DNA of 7,210 nt from Hyphomicrobiales bacterium (GCA_027489835.1 JAIXZF010000260.1:1-7210); one strand, 5' to 3'. Numbered from the stretch's first letter, positions 1 through 6,025 are shown. A program made the numbers and translations. Notes: generated by a model not told the origin, from the sequence alone.

Positions 1-1698
1 GCCTATTCGCTCGACGGGCTCGCCGCCTGGCTGGGCGTCGAGGCCGGCGCGCGGCACAGGGCGCGCGGAGACGCCGAGACGGCCGGCCGCATTTTCCTCG
101 CCCTCGTGCCGCGCCTGCGCGAGATCGGCATCCGCACGCTCGGCGAGGCGCTGGCGCGTTGCCGAGCGGTGGGGGAGGCGCTGGCCGGCTCGCGCCCGGC
201 GGAGTGGGACGCGGCCGTCGAGGCCGGCCTGGCGGACGCCGCCGAGGCGGGCCTCGCCCGGCTCGATTCCTATCCCTACAGCCACCGCGTGTCCGACGTC
301 ATGAACCGCCAGCCGGTGCTGATGCCCGCAAGCGCCAACCTCGGCGAGGCGCTTCGCCTGATCGCGGCGCGCAAGCTCAGCTCCGTGCTGGTCGGCGCGG
401 ACCTCGGCGCGTCGGACACGCTCGGCATCCTCACCGAACGCGACGTGATGCGCGCGCTGGCGGAAGGCGGCGCCGACGCGCTCGCGCGGCCCATCGGGCC
501 TCTCGCCAGCCATCCGCTCGTGAGCGTGCCCGACGACGCGCTGATCTACCGCGCCATCGGCCGCATGGCGAACCGCAACATCCGCCATCTCGCCGCAGTC
601 GGCGCCGACGACGCCGTGACCGGCATCGTCACCACGCGCGACCTGCTCAGGCTCAGGGCCAGCTCGGCCATCTCGCTGGGCGACGAGCTGGACGCGGCAA
701 CGAGCGTGGCCGGATTGGCCCGGGCCTGGGCGCGGCTGCCCGCGATGGCGCAGGCGCTGGTGGCCGAAGGCGTGCCGGCCCGCTCCGTGGCGGAGGTGAT
801 CGCGCGCGAGGTCGGGGCCCTGACGCGCCGCGCCGCCCAGATGGCCGATGCGGAGCTGGCGGCCGGACCGCTCGGCCCCGCCCCCTGCCATTACGCCGTC
901 CTTGTCCTGGGCTCGGCAGGCCGCGGCGAAAGCCTGCTCGCCATGGACCAAGACAACGCCGTGGTCTTTGCCGAGGGCGAGCCGGGCGGCACGCAGGATC
1001 GCTGGTTCGCCGCGCATGGCGCGCGCATGTGCGCCATCCTCCACGAGGTCGGGGTGCCGCTGTGCAAGGGCGGCGTGATGGCGAGCGAAGCGGCCTTCCG
1101 CGGTTCCGTCGCCGAATGGCGGGCCCGCATCGGCCGCTGGCTCGGCCGCGCCCGGCCCGAGGACCTTCTGGCCGTGGACATCTTCTTCGACTTCCGCGCG
1201 GTGCACGGGCGCCGTGCGCTGGCGCACCAGCTCTGGCTCGACGCCTGGAGCGCGGCGCGCGGCGAGACGGCCTTTCTCAAGCAGCTGGCGCAATCGGCGG
1301 GCGAGGCGGGATCGCAGCTGACCTTCCTCGGCCGCGTGCGCACCGACGACGAAGGCCGCGCTAACCTCAAGGCGACGCTGCTGAAGGGCATCGTCACCGC
1401 GGCGCGCGTGCTCGCCATCCGCCATGGCGTGACGGCCCATTCGACGGCGGCGCGGCTATCCGGCCTGATCGCCAGCGACCATGGCGGCGGCGCCGACCTC
1501 GCCGGCTTCGATGCAGACCACAAGCTGGCGCTGGAGCTGATCCTGCGCCAGCAACTGGCGGACATCCTGGAAGGCCGGCCTCCCGGCAACCGCGTCGCGA
1601 CCAGGCCGCTGCCGGCGCCCCAGGCTCAGCAGCTGAAAGACGCGCTGGCCCGTCAGGGCGCGATCGCCGACCTGCTGCGCGCCGAGCTGGTGGATTGA
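1..1698 (+). CDS. Exonuclease-CBS-DUF294 nucleotidyltransferase fusion (5' partial)
   Basis: The frame is open from the first base, so the gene starts outside the window; 565 residues are visible. Residues 1-40 look like the end of a DnaQ-type 3'-5' exonuclease: the RHRARGDAETA stretch gives the His (19) and Asp (24) of the ExoIII motif. Residues about 96-219 form a CBS pair (RVSDVMNRQPVLMP, then GILTERDVM; second repeat ending GIVTTRDLL), normally an adenine-nucleotide sensor. From about 220 onward is a DUF294 / GlnD-like nucleotidyltransferase with GSAGRGE (304-310) and DQDNA (316-320), supplying the GS and DxD metal-binding signature. The family is assumed cytoplasmic and ligand-regulated; the acceptor of nucleotidyl transfer is unknown. 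An internal GTG at 106 could be mistaken for the start, but the ExoIII motif lies upstream of it. It ends with TGA five bases from the convergent next gene. Domain calls are firm; the biological role is open. Confidence 0.9.
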   Translation, partial: AYSLDGLAAWLGVEAGARHRARGDAETAGRIFLALVPRLREIGIRTLGEALARCRAVGEALAGSRPAEWDAAVEAGLADAAEAGLARLDSYPYSHRVSDVMNRQPVLMPASANLGEALRLIAARKLSSVLVGADLGASDTLGILTERDVMRALAEGGADALARPIGPLASHPLVSVPDDALIYRAIGRMANRNIRHLAAVGADDAVTGIVTTRDLLRLRASSAISLGDELDAATSVAGLARAWARLPAMAQALVAEGVPARSVAEVIAREVGALTRRAAQMADAELAAGPLGPAPCHYAVLVLGSAGRGESLLAMDQDNAVVFAEGEPGGTQDRWFAAHGARMCAILHEVGVPLCKGGVMASEAAFRGSVAEWRARIGRWLGRARPEDLLAVDIFFDFRAVHGRRALAHQLWLDAWSAARGETAFLKQLAQSAGEAGSQLTFLGRVRTDDEGRANLKATLLKGIVTAARVLAIRHGVTAHSTAARLSGLIASDHGGGADLAGFDADHKLALELILRQQLADILEGRPPGNRVATRPLPAPQAQQLKDALARQGAIADLLRAELVD

Positions 1699-1702
1699 GG
1701 GA

Positions 1703-1993
1703 TCAGCGGCCGGCCGCGCGGCGGATGCGCCAGGCGAGGAAGGGCGCGGCCGCGCGCGCCTCGCTGGCGCTCAGCGGCCGGGCGCCCCCATCGGGCAGGA
1801 TCTCGTCGAGATGCACGAAGCCCATCAGGTGCAGGGCGGCCGCCGCATCGCGGGCGGCGAAGGCGCGCGGCGCGATCTCGAGGGAGCCGGCGGAGCCGAC
1901 CGCGTCGAGCAGCGCCGCGGTGTCGGCCTGGCGGGTGGAGGAGCGACGTGGAAACGGAACGACGGACGCAAACGACGCGACGACATCTGACAT
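1703..1993 (-). CDS. Hypothetical 96-residue protein
   Basis: I do not recognise this protein. It is 96 residues, rich in Ala and Arg, with no signal peptide, membrane segment or Cys. The middle (LHLMGFVHLDEILPDG) and the C-terminal AAPFLAWRIRRAAGR look like ordinary amphipathic helical protein, and the reading frame closes four bases beyond the stop of the convergent upstream gene, as a real gene would. The ATG at 1993 is chosen over an in-frame TTG at 2002 because a GAGGG ribosome-binding site lies nine bases upstream of the ATG but would directly abut the TTG. In such GC-rich DNA a 96-codon open frame alone is weak evidence; the good ribosome-binding site and tight convergent packing are what favour it. 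Confidence 0.6.
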   Translation of the reverse strand: MSDVVASFASVVPFPRRSSTRQADTAALLDAVGSAGSLEIAPRAFAARDAAAALHLMGFVHLDEILPDGGARPLSASEARAAAPFLAWRIRRAAGR

Positions 1994-2002
1994 GAACGAC
2001 AA

Positions 2003-2007
2003 CCCTC
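2003..2007 (-). promoter_or_regulatory. Ribosome-binding site of the 96-residue gene
   Basis: GAGGG on the minus strand with nine bases before the ATG ending at 1993. It decides the start in favour of that ATG rather than the TTG three codons upstream. Confidence 0.55.
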
Positions 2008-2011
2008 AGCC

Positions 2012-2033
2012 GGGCCCCGAATCACCGGGGTCC
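2012..2033. repeat. Hairpin, 8-bp stem, upstream of the 96-residue gene
   Basis: Bases 2012-2019 (GGGCCCCG) pair with 2026-2033 (CGGGGTCC) around a six-base loop, with one G-T wobble. It lies just upstream of the ribosome-binding site of the minus-strand gene, so in that gene's transcript it would be in the 5' leader. No run of T follows on either strand, so a standard Rho-independent terminator is unlikely. Confidence 0.4.
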
Positions 2034-2063
2034 GCGGGTGGACTGTCTGCGGACGTGGTTTAG

Positions 2064-2090
2064 CGGTTTCTAACCGGGGCCCGCGGGCCC
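2064..2090. repeat. Adjacent hairpin and 14-bp GC palindrome
   Basis: Bases 2064-2076 form CGGTT-TCT-AACCG, and 2077-2090 is the perfect palindrome GGGCCCGCGGGCCC. Both follow the stop codon of the minus-strand methyltransferase gene by about 26-52 bases. That position would suit a transcript end, but there is no T-tract after the palindrome on the minus strand. It could be a weak or Rho-assisted terminator, or only a by-product of very high GC. Confidence 0.35.
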
Positions 2091-2115
2091 TGTGCCGTAT
2101 CGGGAAAAGCGGCTT

Positions 2116-2706
2116 TCAGGCCGCGCCGGCCTTGGGCCAGAGCCGGCCCGTGCGGCGCATATAGGCCTCGTATTCGGCGCCGAAGGTTTCGGTCATCAGG
2201 CGTTCCTCATGCCCCACCCTGAGCAGGTACAGCGTTCCGAAGCCGACGAGGCCGGAGAGGCCGGCGATCCAGTTTGGCAGGAGCAGGGCCTGCGCCAGCG
2301 CCATCAGCCAGAAGGCCGAATACATCGGGTGGCGAATGCGCCGGTAGATGCCTTCGGTGACGAGCTTGTGCCCCTCGCGCATTTGCAGGCTGACCGACCA
2401 GTAGCGGCCCAGCGCCTTGTGCGTGAGCCGGAACATCACGAGCGCCGCCAGCCCGGTGACGATGCCGAGCCCAAAGAGCACCGGCTGGAAGGGATAGTCG
2501 GCGGCCCGCGGAAAGCCCGTCGCGACATGGATCGCGGGGATGATCCCGAGCCCGGTCAGCGAGATGGTCAGCCTTACGCGCTCGGCCAAGGCAAGCTCGT
2601 CGCGCGCGATGCGGGCCTTGGCCGCCTTGCGCTCGAAGGGGATGCGCAGCACGTACCAGCCCACGACCATCACGATCCAGGCGATCTTCGCGACCAGTGG
2701 GCTCAC
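2116..2706 (-). CDS. Isoprenylcysteine carboxyl methyltransferase (ICMT/PEMT)-like membrane methyltransferase
   Basis: A 196-residue polytopic membrane protein. Hydrophobic segments lie near residues 3-20, 44-63, 74-93 and 128-163. The C-terminal half carries the family signature: LGRYWSVSLQ (99-108), LVTEGIYRRIRHPMYSAF (115-132) and HEERLMTETFGAEYEAY (166-182) followed by RLWP. These are the S-adenosylmethionine- and substrate-contacting elements of ICMT, phospholipid N-methyltransferase and NnrU/MddA-type enzymes. Bacteria generally lack prenylated proteins, so the true acceptor may be a lipid, thiol or other small molecule. The open frame extends further upstream, but the GTG at 2706 is chosen: it overlaps the upstream lipase stop as GTGA, has AGAGG five bases before it, and gives the usual family length, whereas the upstream extension is low-complexity Arg/Ala sequence. 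Translational coupling to the lipase gene is likely. Family is certain, substrate unknown. Confidence 0.88.
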   Translation of the reverse strand: MSPLVAKIAWIVMVVGWYVLRIPFERKAAKARIARDELALAERVRLTISLTGLGIIPAIHVATGFPRAADYPFQPVLFGLGIVTGLAALVMFRLTHKALGRYWSVSLQMREGHKLVTEGIYRRIRHPMYSAFWLMALAQALLLPNWIAGLSGLVGFGTLYLLRVGHEERLMTETFGAEYEAYMRRTGRLWPKAGAA

Positions 2707-3968
2707 GCGTGCCTCTGCCGTCTGGAAAGGAGAGGCAGGACGTTCGAGGCCGCCTCGGCGGGCCGGTCGGCCGGCGCCCCTTCGGCGGTCATGGCCGGCA
2801 GCAGCGCGGCGCGTCCAGCTTCGGTGACAGCGCCCTGCGCGTCGAGCCAGCGCTCCGCGCCGTCCGGCGACCGCGCCAGTTCGATGAGCCGGAACGGGCC
2901 GCACACGCTCATGAGGTAATCATAGGGCGCGCGCCGGTCGTTGCCGCTGACGAACTGGCAGTGCAGGCGGAAGAAATTGCGCTTGATGCGGGCATAGAAG
3001 GCCGGCGCCAGCATGCGCCGGAACCTGACCTGGCGCACGATCGGCGACTCGCCCGACAGGCCGAGCACCTTGATGGGATCCCGGCGGTAGAAGTTCATGA
3101 CGTCGTTGATCGCCTGGTATTCGGCCCAGTCGACCCGCCTGCGCGCGGCGAGCCGGCCCAGCCGCGCCCTCAGCCCGGCCGCCCGGCCGTGCAGCGCGAT
3201 CTTGAGGATCGACGAGCCGACCGCAAGGAAGCCGATGCGCTCGCGCCGCGGCGGCTGCTTCAGCGCCTCGTCGAGAAGGCTCACGGCCAGGACCGCGCCG
3301 AGGCTGTGCCCGACCACGAGGCAGTCGACGCCCTGCGGCATTTCGGCGAGCCGACGCCCGGCATCGGCGAGGCGCTGCGCGAGCGGGGCCGGAACGCCGC
3401 GCACCAGTTCGCGCGCGAAGATCCAGTCGTCGAGCAGATGCCCGACATGGCTGCGGCCGATGGCGTGGAGCATGGCGCCGAAGCCGAGCGCCGCGCCCGA
3501 GGCCGCCGCCAGGGGCCACGGCATCCCGAGCCAGGACAGCCCCCAGCCCGCCGCGCCGCCCGCAGCCAGAAGAAGCGCGAGCGCGGCGTAGGGGTAGAGG
3601 AAGAAGGCGGCATAGCGCCAGGCCTGCGTGATGTAGCCGACGAGCGCCCCGTGCCAGATGAAGTCGGCAAAGGCCGCGAGCCCGCGCCTCCACCGCGTCA
3701 GGGCGTCGGCCGAGCGGTGGCCCATGATGATGTCGTCCCAGCGGACCAGTTCGTGGTGGCTGACCACGCGCCAGCCCGGCCCCGAAACCGTCACCGTCCA
3801 GACGGCGCTCGAAGCCGTCTGCGAAAAATCCGACGTCGTCGCGGTGACGCCCCAGCACCGCTCGAAGCGCGAGAGCTCGCGCCAAAAGCGCCGATGGAAG
3901 GCGTCGGCGGTCATCGGGTCGTAACCGCCCAGATGCACCACCCGTCTCGTGATCGTCACATCATCCAT
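2703..3968 (-). CDS. Membrane-associated lipase-like alpha/beta hydrolase
   Basis: The 421-residue protein has the nucleophile elbow GHSLGA at residues 220-225 (Ser222) after the strand VDCLVV, as in lipases and esterases. The N-terminus has a VVHLGGYDP block (10-18) resembling the first core strand and turn of the fold. Between the two lie hydrophobic stretches at about 119-136 and 147-167, so the chain is probably anchored in the inner membrane by an inserted helical hairpin. The acid and His of the triad cannot be assigned confidently; the DRRAPYDYL region near 350 is conserved-looking. I chose the ATG at 3968 because the GGYDP core begins close behind it; the ATG at 4013 would add 15 residues and has no ribosome-binding site. 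It is first in a two-gene unit with the methyltransferase gene. It could act on a lipid or other ester; the substrate is unknown. Confidence 0.8.
   Translation of the reverse strand: MDDVTITRRVVHLGGYDPMTADAFHRRFWRELSRFERCWGVTATTSDFSQTASSAVWTVTVSGPGWRVVSHHELVRWDDIIMGHRSADALTRWRRGLAAFADFIWHGALVGYITQAWRYAAFFLYPYAALALLLAAGGAAGWGLSWLGMPWPLAAASGAALGFGAMLHAIGRSHVGHLLDDWIFARELVRGVPAPLAQRLADAGRRLAEMPQGVDCLVVGHSLGAVLAVSLLDEALKQPPRRERIGFLAVGSSILKIALHGRAAGLRARLGRLAARRRVDWAEYQAINDVMNFYRRDPIKVLGLSGESPIVRQVRFRRMLAPAFYARIKRNFFRLHCQFVSGNDRRAPYDYLMSVCGPFRLIELARSPDGAERWLDAQGAVTEAGRAALLPAMTAEGAPADRPAEAASNVLPLLSRRQRHA
2712..2716 (-). promoter_or_regulatory. Ribosome-binding site of the methyltransferase gene
   Basis: AGAGG on the minus strand, five bases before the GTG at 2706, inside the end of the lipase gene. 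Together with the GTGA stop/start overlap it fixes the start and indicates translational coupling. Confidence 0.55.
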
Positions 3969-4031
3969 GAACGACGCTTCGCCTGACCGTCGGCCGATTG
4001 CCTCGACCTTCATCGAACGTTAAGCACGAAC

Positions 4032-4047
4032 CATGCAACACTGCATG
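4032..4047. promoter_or_regulatory. Inverted repeat CATGCA-N4-TGCATG, possible operator
   Basis: A perfect 6-4-6 inverted repeat (4032-4037 and 4042-4047) in the divergent intergenic region between the lipase and the exported hydrolase. Its position between two outward-facing genes suits a binding site for a dimeric regulator. No regulator gene is visible nearby, so the assignment is inference. Confidence 0.4.
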
Positions 4048-4074
4048 TGTTTCGGCGTTGGCCGAACATAGAAT
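4046..4074 (+). promoter_or_regulatory. Possible promoter of the exported-hydrolase pair
   Basis: TAGAAT at 4069-4074 matches the -10 consensus at five of six places, and would put the transcript start roughly 25 bases before the ATG at 4107. The -35 candidate about 17 bases upstream (TGTGTT) is poor. Weak -35 boxes are common in alphaproteobacteria, so this is only suggestive. Confidence 0.25.
4051..4066. promoter_or_regulatory. Inverted repeat TTCGGC-N4-GCCGAA, possible operator
   Basis: A second perfect 6-4-6 inverted repeat, its centre 19 bases from the centre of the first. Its sequence differs from the first, but the geometry is the same. It ends two bases before a -10-like TAGAAT, so a protein bound here would overlap the presumed plus-strand promoter. 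A role as an RNA hairpin is also possible if transcription starts further upstream. Confidence 0.4.
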
Positions 4075-4106
4075 GCCACCGCAGATTCCAGCCCGATTCG
4101 CCCCGC

Positions 4107-4913
4107 ATGCTTCGACTTCTCCGGCGTCTTTGTCCACTGGCGACTTCGCCCCTCTCCCCACGAATCGGTGCTGTCGCCAGCCTCGCCGTTCTGGCGTCGC
4201 TCGCCGTGCAGCCGGCTGCCCTCGCTCAGCAGCACCAAGGCGGCGCGCAGCGGCAGGCCCGGCTGGCCGAAGGCGGCGCGGCGACCTCCTCCGGCCCCGC
4301 CGAGGTCTATCTCCTTCGCGGGCTGTTCAACGTCTTTTCGCTCGGCATGGACGATCTCGCCGCCAAGTTGAGGGCCAGCGGCGTCGCTGCCCAGACGCTC
4401 AACCACACCGGCTGGAGCGAGGCTGCCGCCGAGATCATCGCGGCCCGGCGCCAGGGGCAGAACCGCCGCATCGTGCTGATCGGCCATTCGCTCGGCGGCA
4501 ACGACATCATCCGGCTGGCCGAGAAGCTCGGCCGGAACGGCGTGCCGGTCGACCTGCTCATTCCGGTCGACGCCACCGTGCCGGACGCGATCCCCGCCAA
4601 TGTCCGCCGCGTGGTGAACTACTATCAGTCCAACAATGGCTGGGGCTCGGCCGTGCAGGCCGGGCCGGGATTCAGGGGCGCGCTGGTCAATGCCGATCTC
4701 GTGACGAACCGGCGCGACCTCAACGACCCGACCATCGGCCACACCTCGATCGACAAGAGCGGCCGCATCCACCGCGAGATCGTCGGCATGGTCGTGGCGC
4801 TCAACCGGCCGCCTGCAAGGCGCGCCCGCCAGGCGGCCCGCAGGCCCGCCCCCGAGGCCGCCGCGTCGGCCGGCCCGGCCTACACCGGCTCGCTGGGCTT
4901 TGGCCCGCGCTGA
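4107..4913 (+). CDS. Exported alpha/beta hydrolase
   Basis: A 268-residue precursor. The N-terminus is a classic signal peptide: basic MLRLLRRL, hydrophobic core around 21-36, and a likely cut after AALA (40) before QQ. The mature part starts with a Gln/Ala-rich linker, then the core strand AEVYLLRGLFN (65-75). The nucleophile elbow is GHSLGG at 126-131 (Ser128), the likely acid is Asp155 in PVDATVP, and the likely base is His212 in IGHTSID. All three triad members are therefore visible in order. An Arg/Pro/Ala-rich tail follows residue 235. It should act in the periplasm or outside the cell, on an unknown ester or thioester. The ATG at 4107 is preferred to the in-frame GTG at 4047 because it begins exactly at the signal peptide, though no clear ribosome-binding site precedes it. 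The next hydrolase gene overlaps its end by 14 bases. Confidence 0.85.
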   Translation: MLRLLRRLCPLATSPLSPRIGAVASLAVLASLAVQPAALAQQHQGGAQRQARLAEGGAATSSGPAEVYLLRGLFNVFSLGMDDLAAKLRASGVAAQTLNHTGWSEAAAEIIAARRQGQNRRIVLIGHSLGGNDIIRLAEKLGRNGVPVDLLIPVDATVPDAIPANVRRVVNYYQSNNGWGSAVQAGPGFRGALVNADLVTNRRDLNDPTIGHTSIDKSGRIHREIVGMVVALNRPPARRARQAARRPAPEAAASAGPAYTGSLGFGPR

Positions 4914-5673
4914 ACGCCCGCTTCTGGCGCGCGGCAGCCGTGCTGCCGGCTTCGCCGTCGCAGCTCTTGCAGTAACCGCCCTCTCGTCGCCCGCCGCCGC
5001 CGACATCGCCGAGGCCTGCCTGAAGGCGACGCCGTCGCCCTCGCTCGGCGCCTCGCTGCCGCGCCTCAGGGCGCGGCTCGCGGCGGGGCCCGCCCTCGTC
5101 GTCGCCATCGGCTCGTCCTCCACGCGCGGCGTCGGCGCATCGAGCTGGGCCGCGACCTACCCCGAGGTGATGCAGCGCGAATTGCAGCGGCTGAGGCCCG
5201 GCGCGCGCATCGAGATCTCCAACCAGGGCAGCAATGGCGAAACCATCGGCGGGCAGATCGCCCGCATGGAGGCCGATGCGATCTCGCAGAGGCCCGCGCT
5301 CGTCATCTGGCAACTCGGCTCGAACGACGTGGTCTGGCCCTGGGGCGGCATCGGCTCCGACACCGAGGCGCGCATCGTCGAGGCCGTGGCCCGCATCAGG
5401 GCGGCCGGCTCGGATGTGATCCTCATGGATTTGCAGAATTCGCCGCTCGTGGCCGGCGCGAGGCTGCGGCCCGCCATGCTGGAGCTGACGGCCCGCGCGG
5501 CGCGGGCTGGCGGCGCGGGTCACTTCCAGCGCTTCAGCCTGCTGCAAAGGGCCGTGGCGGCGGGCGTGCCGCTGTCGGAGCTGACCTCGTGGGACCAGCT
5601 CCACAACACCGACGCGGCTTACGACTGCACGGGCCGCGCGCTGGCCCGCGCCATCTACGCGGCGCTGCGCTGA
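4900..5673 (+). CDS. Exported SGNH/GDSL-family esterase
   Basis: A 257-residue precursor with a signal peptide (residues about 1-34; hydrophobic AAGFAVAALAVTALSS, cut after PAAA). The SGNH blocks are in order: block I AIGSSSTRG (69-77, nucleophile Ser73; the usual GDS is GSS here), block II Gly110 in NQGSNGET, block III GSND (140-143, Asn142) and block V DQLH (232-235, Asp232 and His235). This is the full catalytic set. The mature protein has only two Cys, 40 near the N-terminus and 243 near the C-terminus, suited to a disulfide across the domain and consistent with export. The family removes acyl groups from polysaccharides, peptidoglycan or lipids; the substrate here is unknown. No ATG begins the signal peptide; the TTG at 4900, inside the end of the previous gene, is the best start, so translation is probably coupled. 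The start is less certain than the product. Confidence 0.87.
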   Translation: MARAERPLLARGSRAAGFAVAALAVTALSSPAAADIAEACLKATPSPSLGASLPRLRARLAAGPALVVAIGSSSTRGVGASSWAATYPEVMQRELQRLRPGARIEISNQGSNGETIGGQIARMEADAISQRPALVIWQLGSNDVVWPWGGIGSDTEARIVEAVARIRAAGSDVILMDLQNSPLVAGARLRPAMLELTARAARAGGAGHFQRFSLLQRAVAAGVPLSELTSWDQLHNTDAAYDCTGRALARAIYAALR

Positions 5674-5682
5674 AGCTTCAGC
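5669..5682. terminator. Palindrome spanning both convergent stop codons
   Basis: GCTGAAGCTTCAGC is a perfect 14-bp palindrome. It contains the TGA of the esterase (5671-5673) and the TGA of the glutaredoxin on the other strand (5678-5680). Folded, it gives a five-base stem with a four-base loop. There is no T-tract, so use as a bidirectional terminator is only a possibility. Confidence 0.3.
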
Positions 5683-6019
5683 CGGCGGCGGCCTGCTTCA
5701 CGGGGATGCCCTTCTCGGAGAAGAGCTGGGCCAGCTCGCCCGACTGGAACATCTCGCGGGTGATGTCGCAGCCGCCGATGAACTCGCCCTTCACGTAAAG
5801 CTGGGGAATGGTCGGCCAGTTGGAGTAGCTCTTGATGCCGTCCCGGATCGCCATGTCGTCGAGGACGTTGACGCCCTTGTAGGGCACGCCGAGGTAATTG
5901 AGGATCTGGACGACCTGCCCCGAGAACCCGCACATCGGGAACTGCGGCGTCCCCTTCATGAACAGGAGCACGTCGTTCGACTTCACTTCGGCGTCGATCG
6001 TGGCGTTGATGTCGGTCAT
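5678..6019 (-). CDS. grxD: Monothiol glutaredoxin, CGFS type (Grx4/GrxD)
   Basis: A 113-residue protein, the normal length for single-domain CGFS glutaredoxins. The active site is CGFS at 30-33, preceded by LLFMKGTP (18-25, with the glutathione-contacting Lys22). It also has the WPTIPQLYVKGEFIGGCD block (68-85), with the cis-Pro TIP loop and the GGCD glutathione-binding motif. These proteins bind a glutathione-ligated [2Fe-2S] cluster as a homodimer or with a BolA partner, and serve in cytoplasmic iron-sulfur cluster delivery and iron sensing. The ATG at 6019 is chosen because AGGGAG lies six bases upstream and the family N-terminus begins here; an in-frame ATG at 6058 would add 13 atypical residues. 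It follows the bolA gene by 42 bases on the same strand, almost certainly in one transcript. Confidence 0.97.
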   Translation of the reverse strand: MTDINATIDAEVKSNDVLLFMKGTPQFPMCGFSGQVVQILNYLGVPYKGVNVLDDMAIRDGIKSYSNWPTIPQLYVKGEFIGGCDITREMFQSGELAQLFSEKGIPVKQAAAG

Positions 6020-6025
6020 GGGTGT

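Noticed and set aside
159..1364. 401-codon plus-strand open frame overlapping gene 1 in another frame
   Set aside because: Almost entirely Arg/Gly/Ala/Pro; typical off-frame reading of high-GC coding DNA.
891..1589. 232-codon minus-strand open frame opposite the DUF294 domain
   Set aside because: Ser/Arg/Ala-rich shadow; the plus strand has the GSAGRGE and DQD motifs at this place.
1706..1717. Perfect 12-bp palindrome GCGGCCGGCCGC just after gene 1
   Set aside because: It lies inside the last codons of the convergent small gene and lacks a T-tract; at this GC content such palindromes are expected by chance.
2707..2904. N-terminal extension of the methyltransferase into the lipase gene
   Set aside because: The extension is Arg/Ala-rich and non-membrane; the GTG at 2706 has a ribosome-binding site and gives the family length.
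2697..3986. 429-codon open frame on the plus strand opposite the lipase gene
   Set aside because: Its translation is Arg/Ala/Glu/Pro-rich with no domain; the opposite strand carries the GHSLGA hydrolase. It is a GC-rich antisense shadow.
4020..5123. 367-codon open frame on the minus strand opposite the exported hydrolases
   Set aside because: Low-complexity Arg/Ala/Gly translation; the plus strand holds two signal peptides and complete catalytic motifs.
4801..5604. 267-codon open frame on the minus strand opposite the SGNH esterase
   Set aside because: No recognisable motif; it mirrors codon bias of the real gene.
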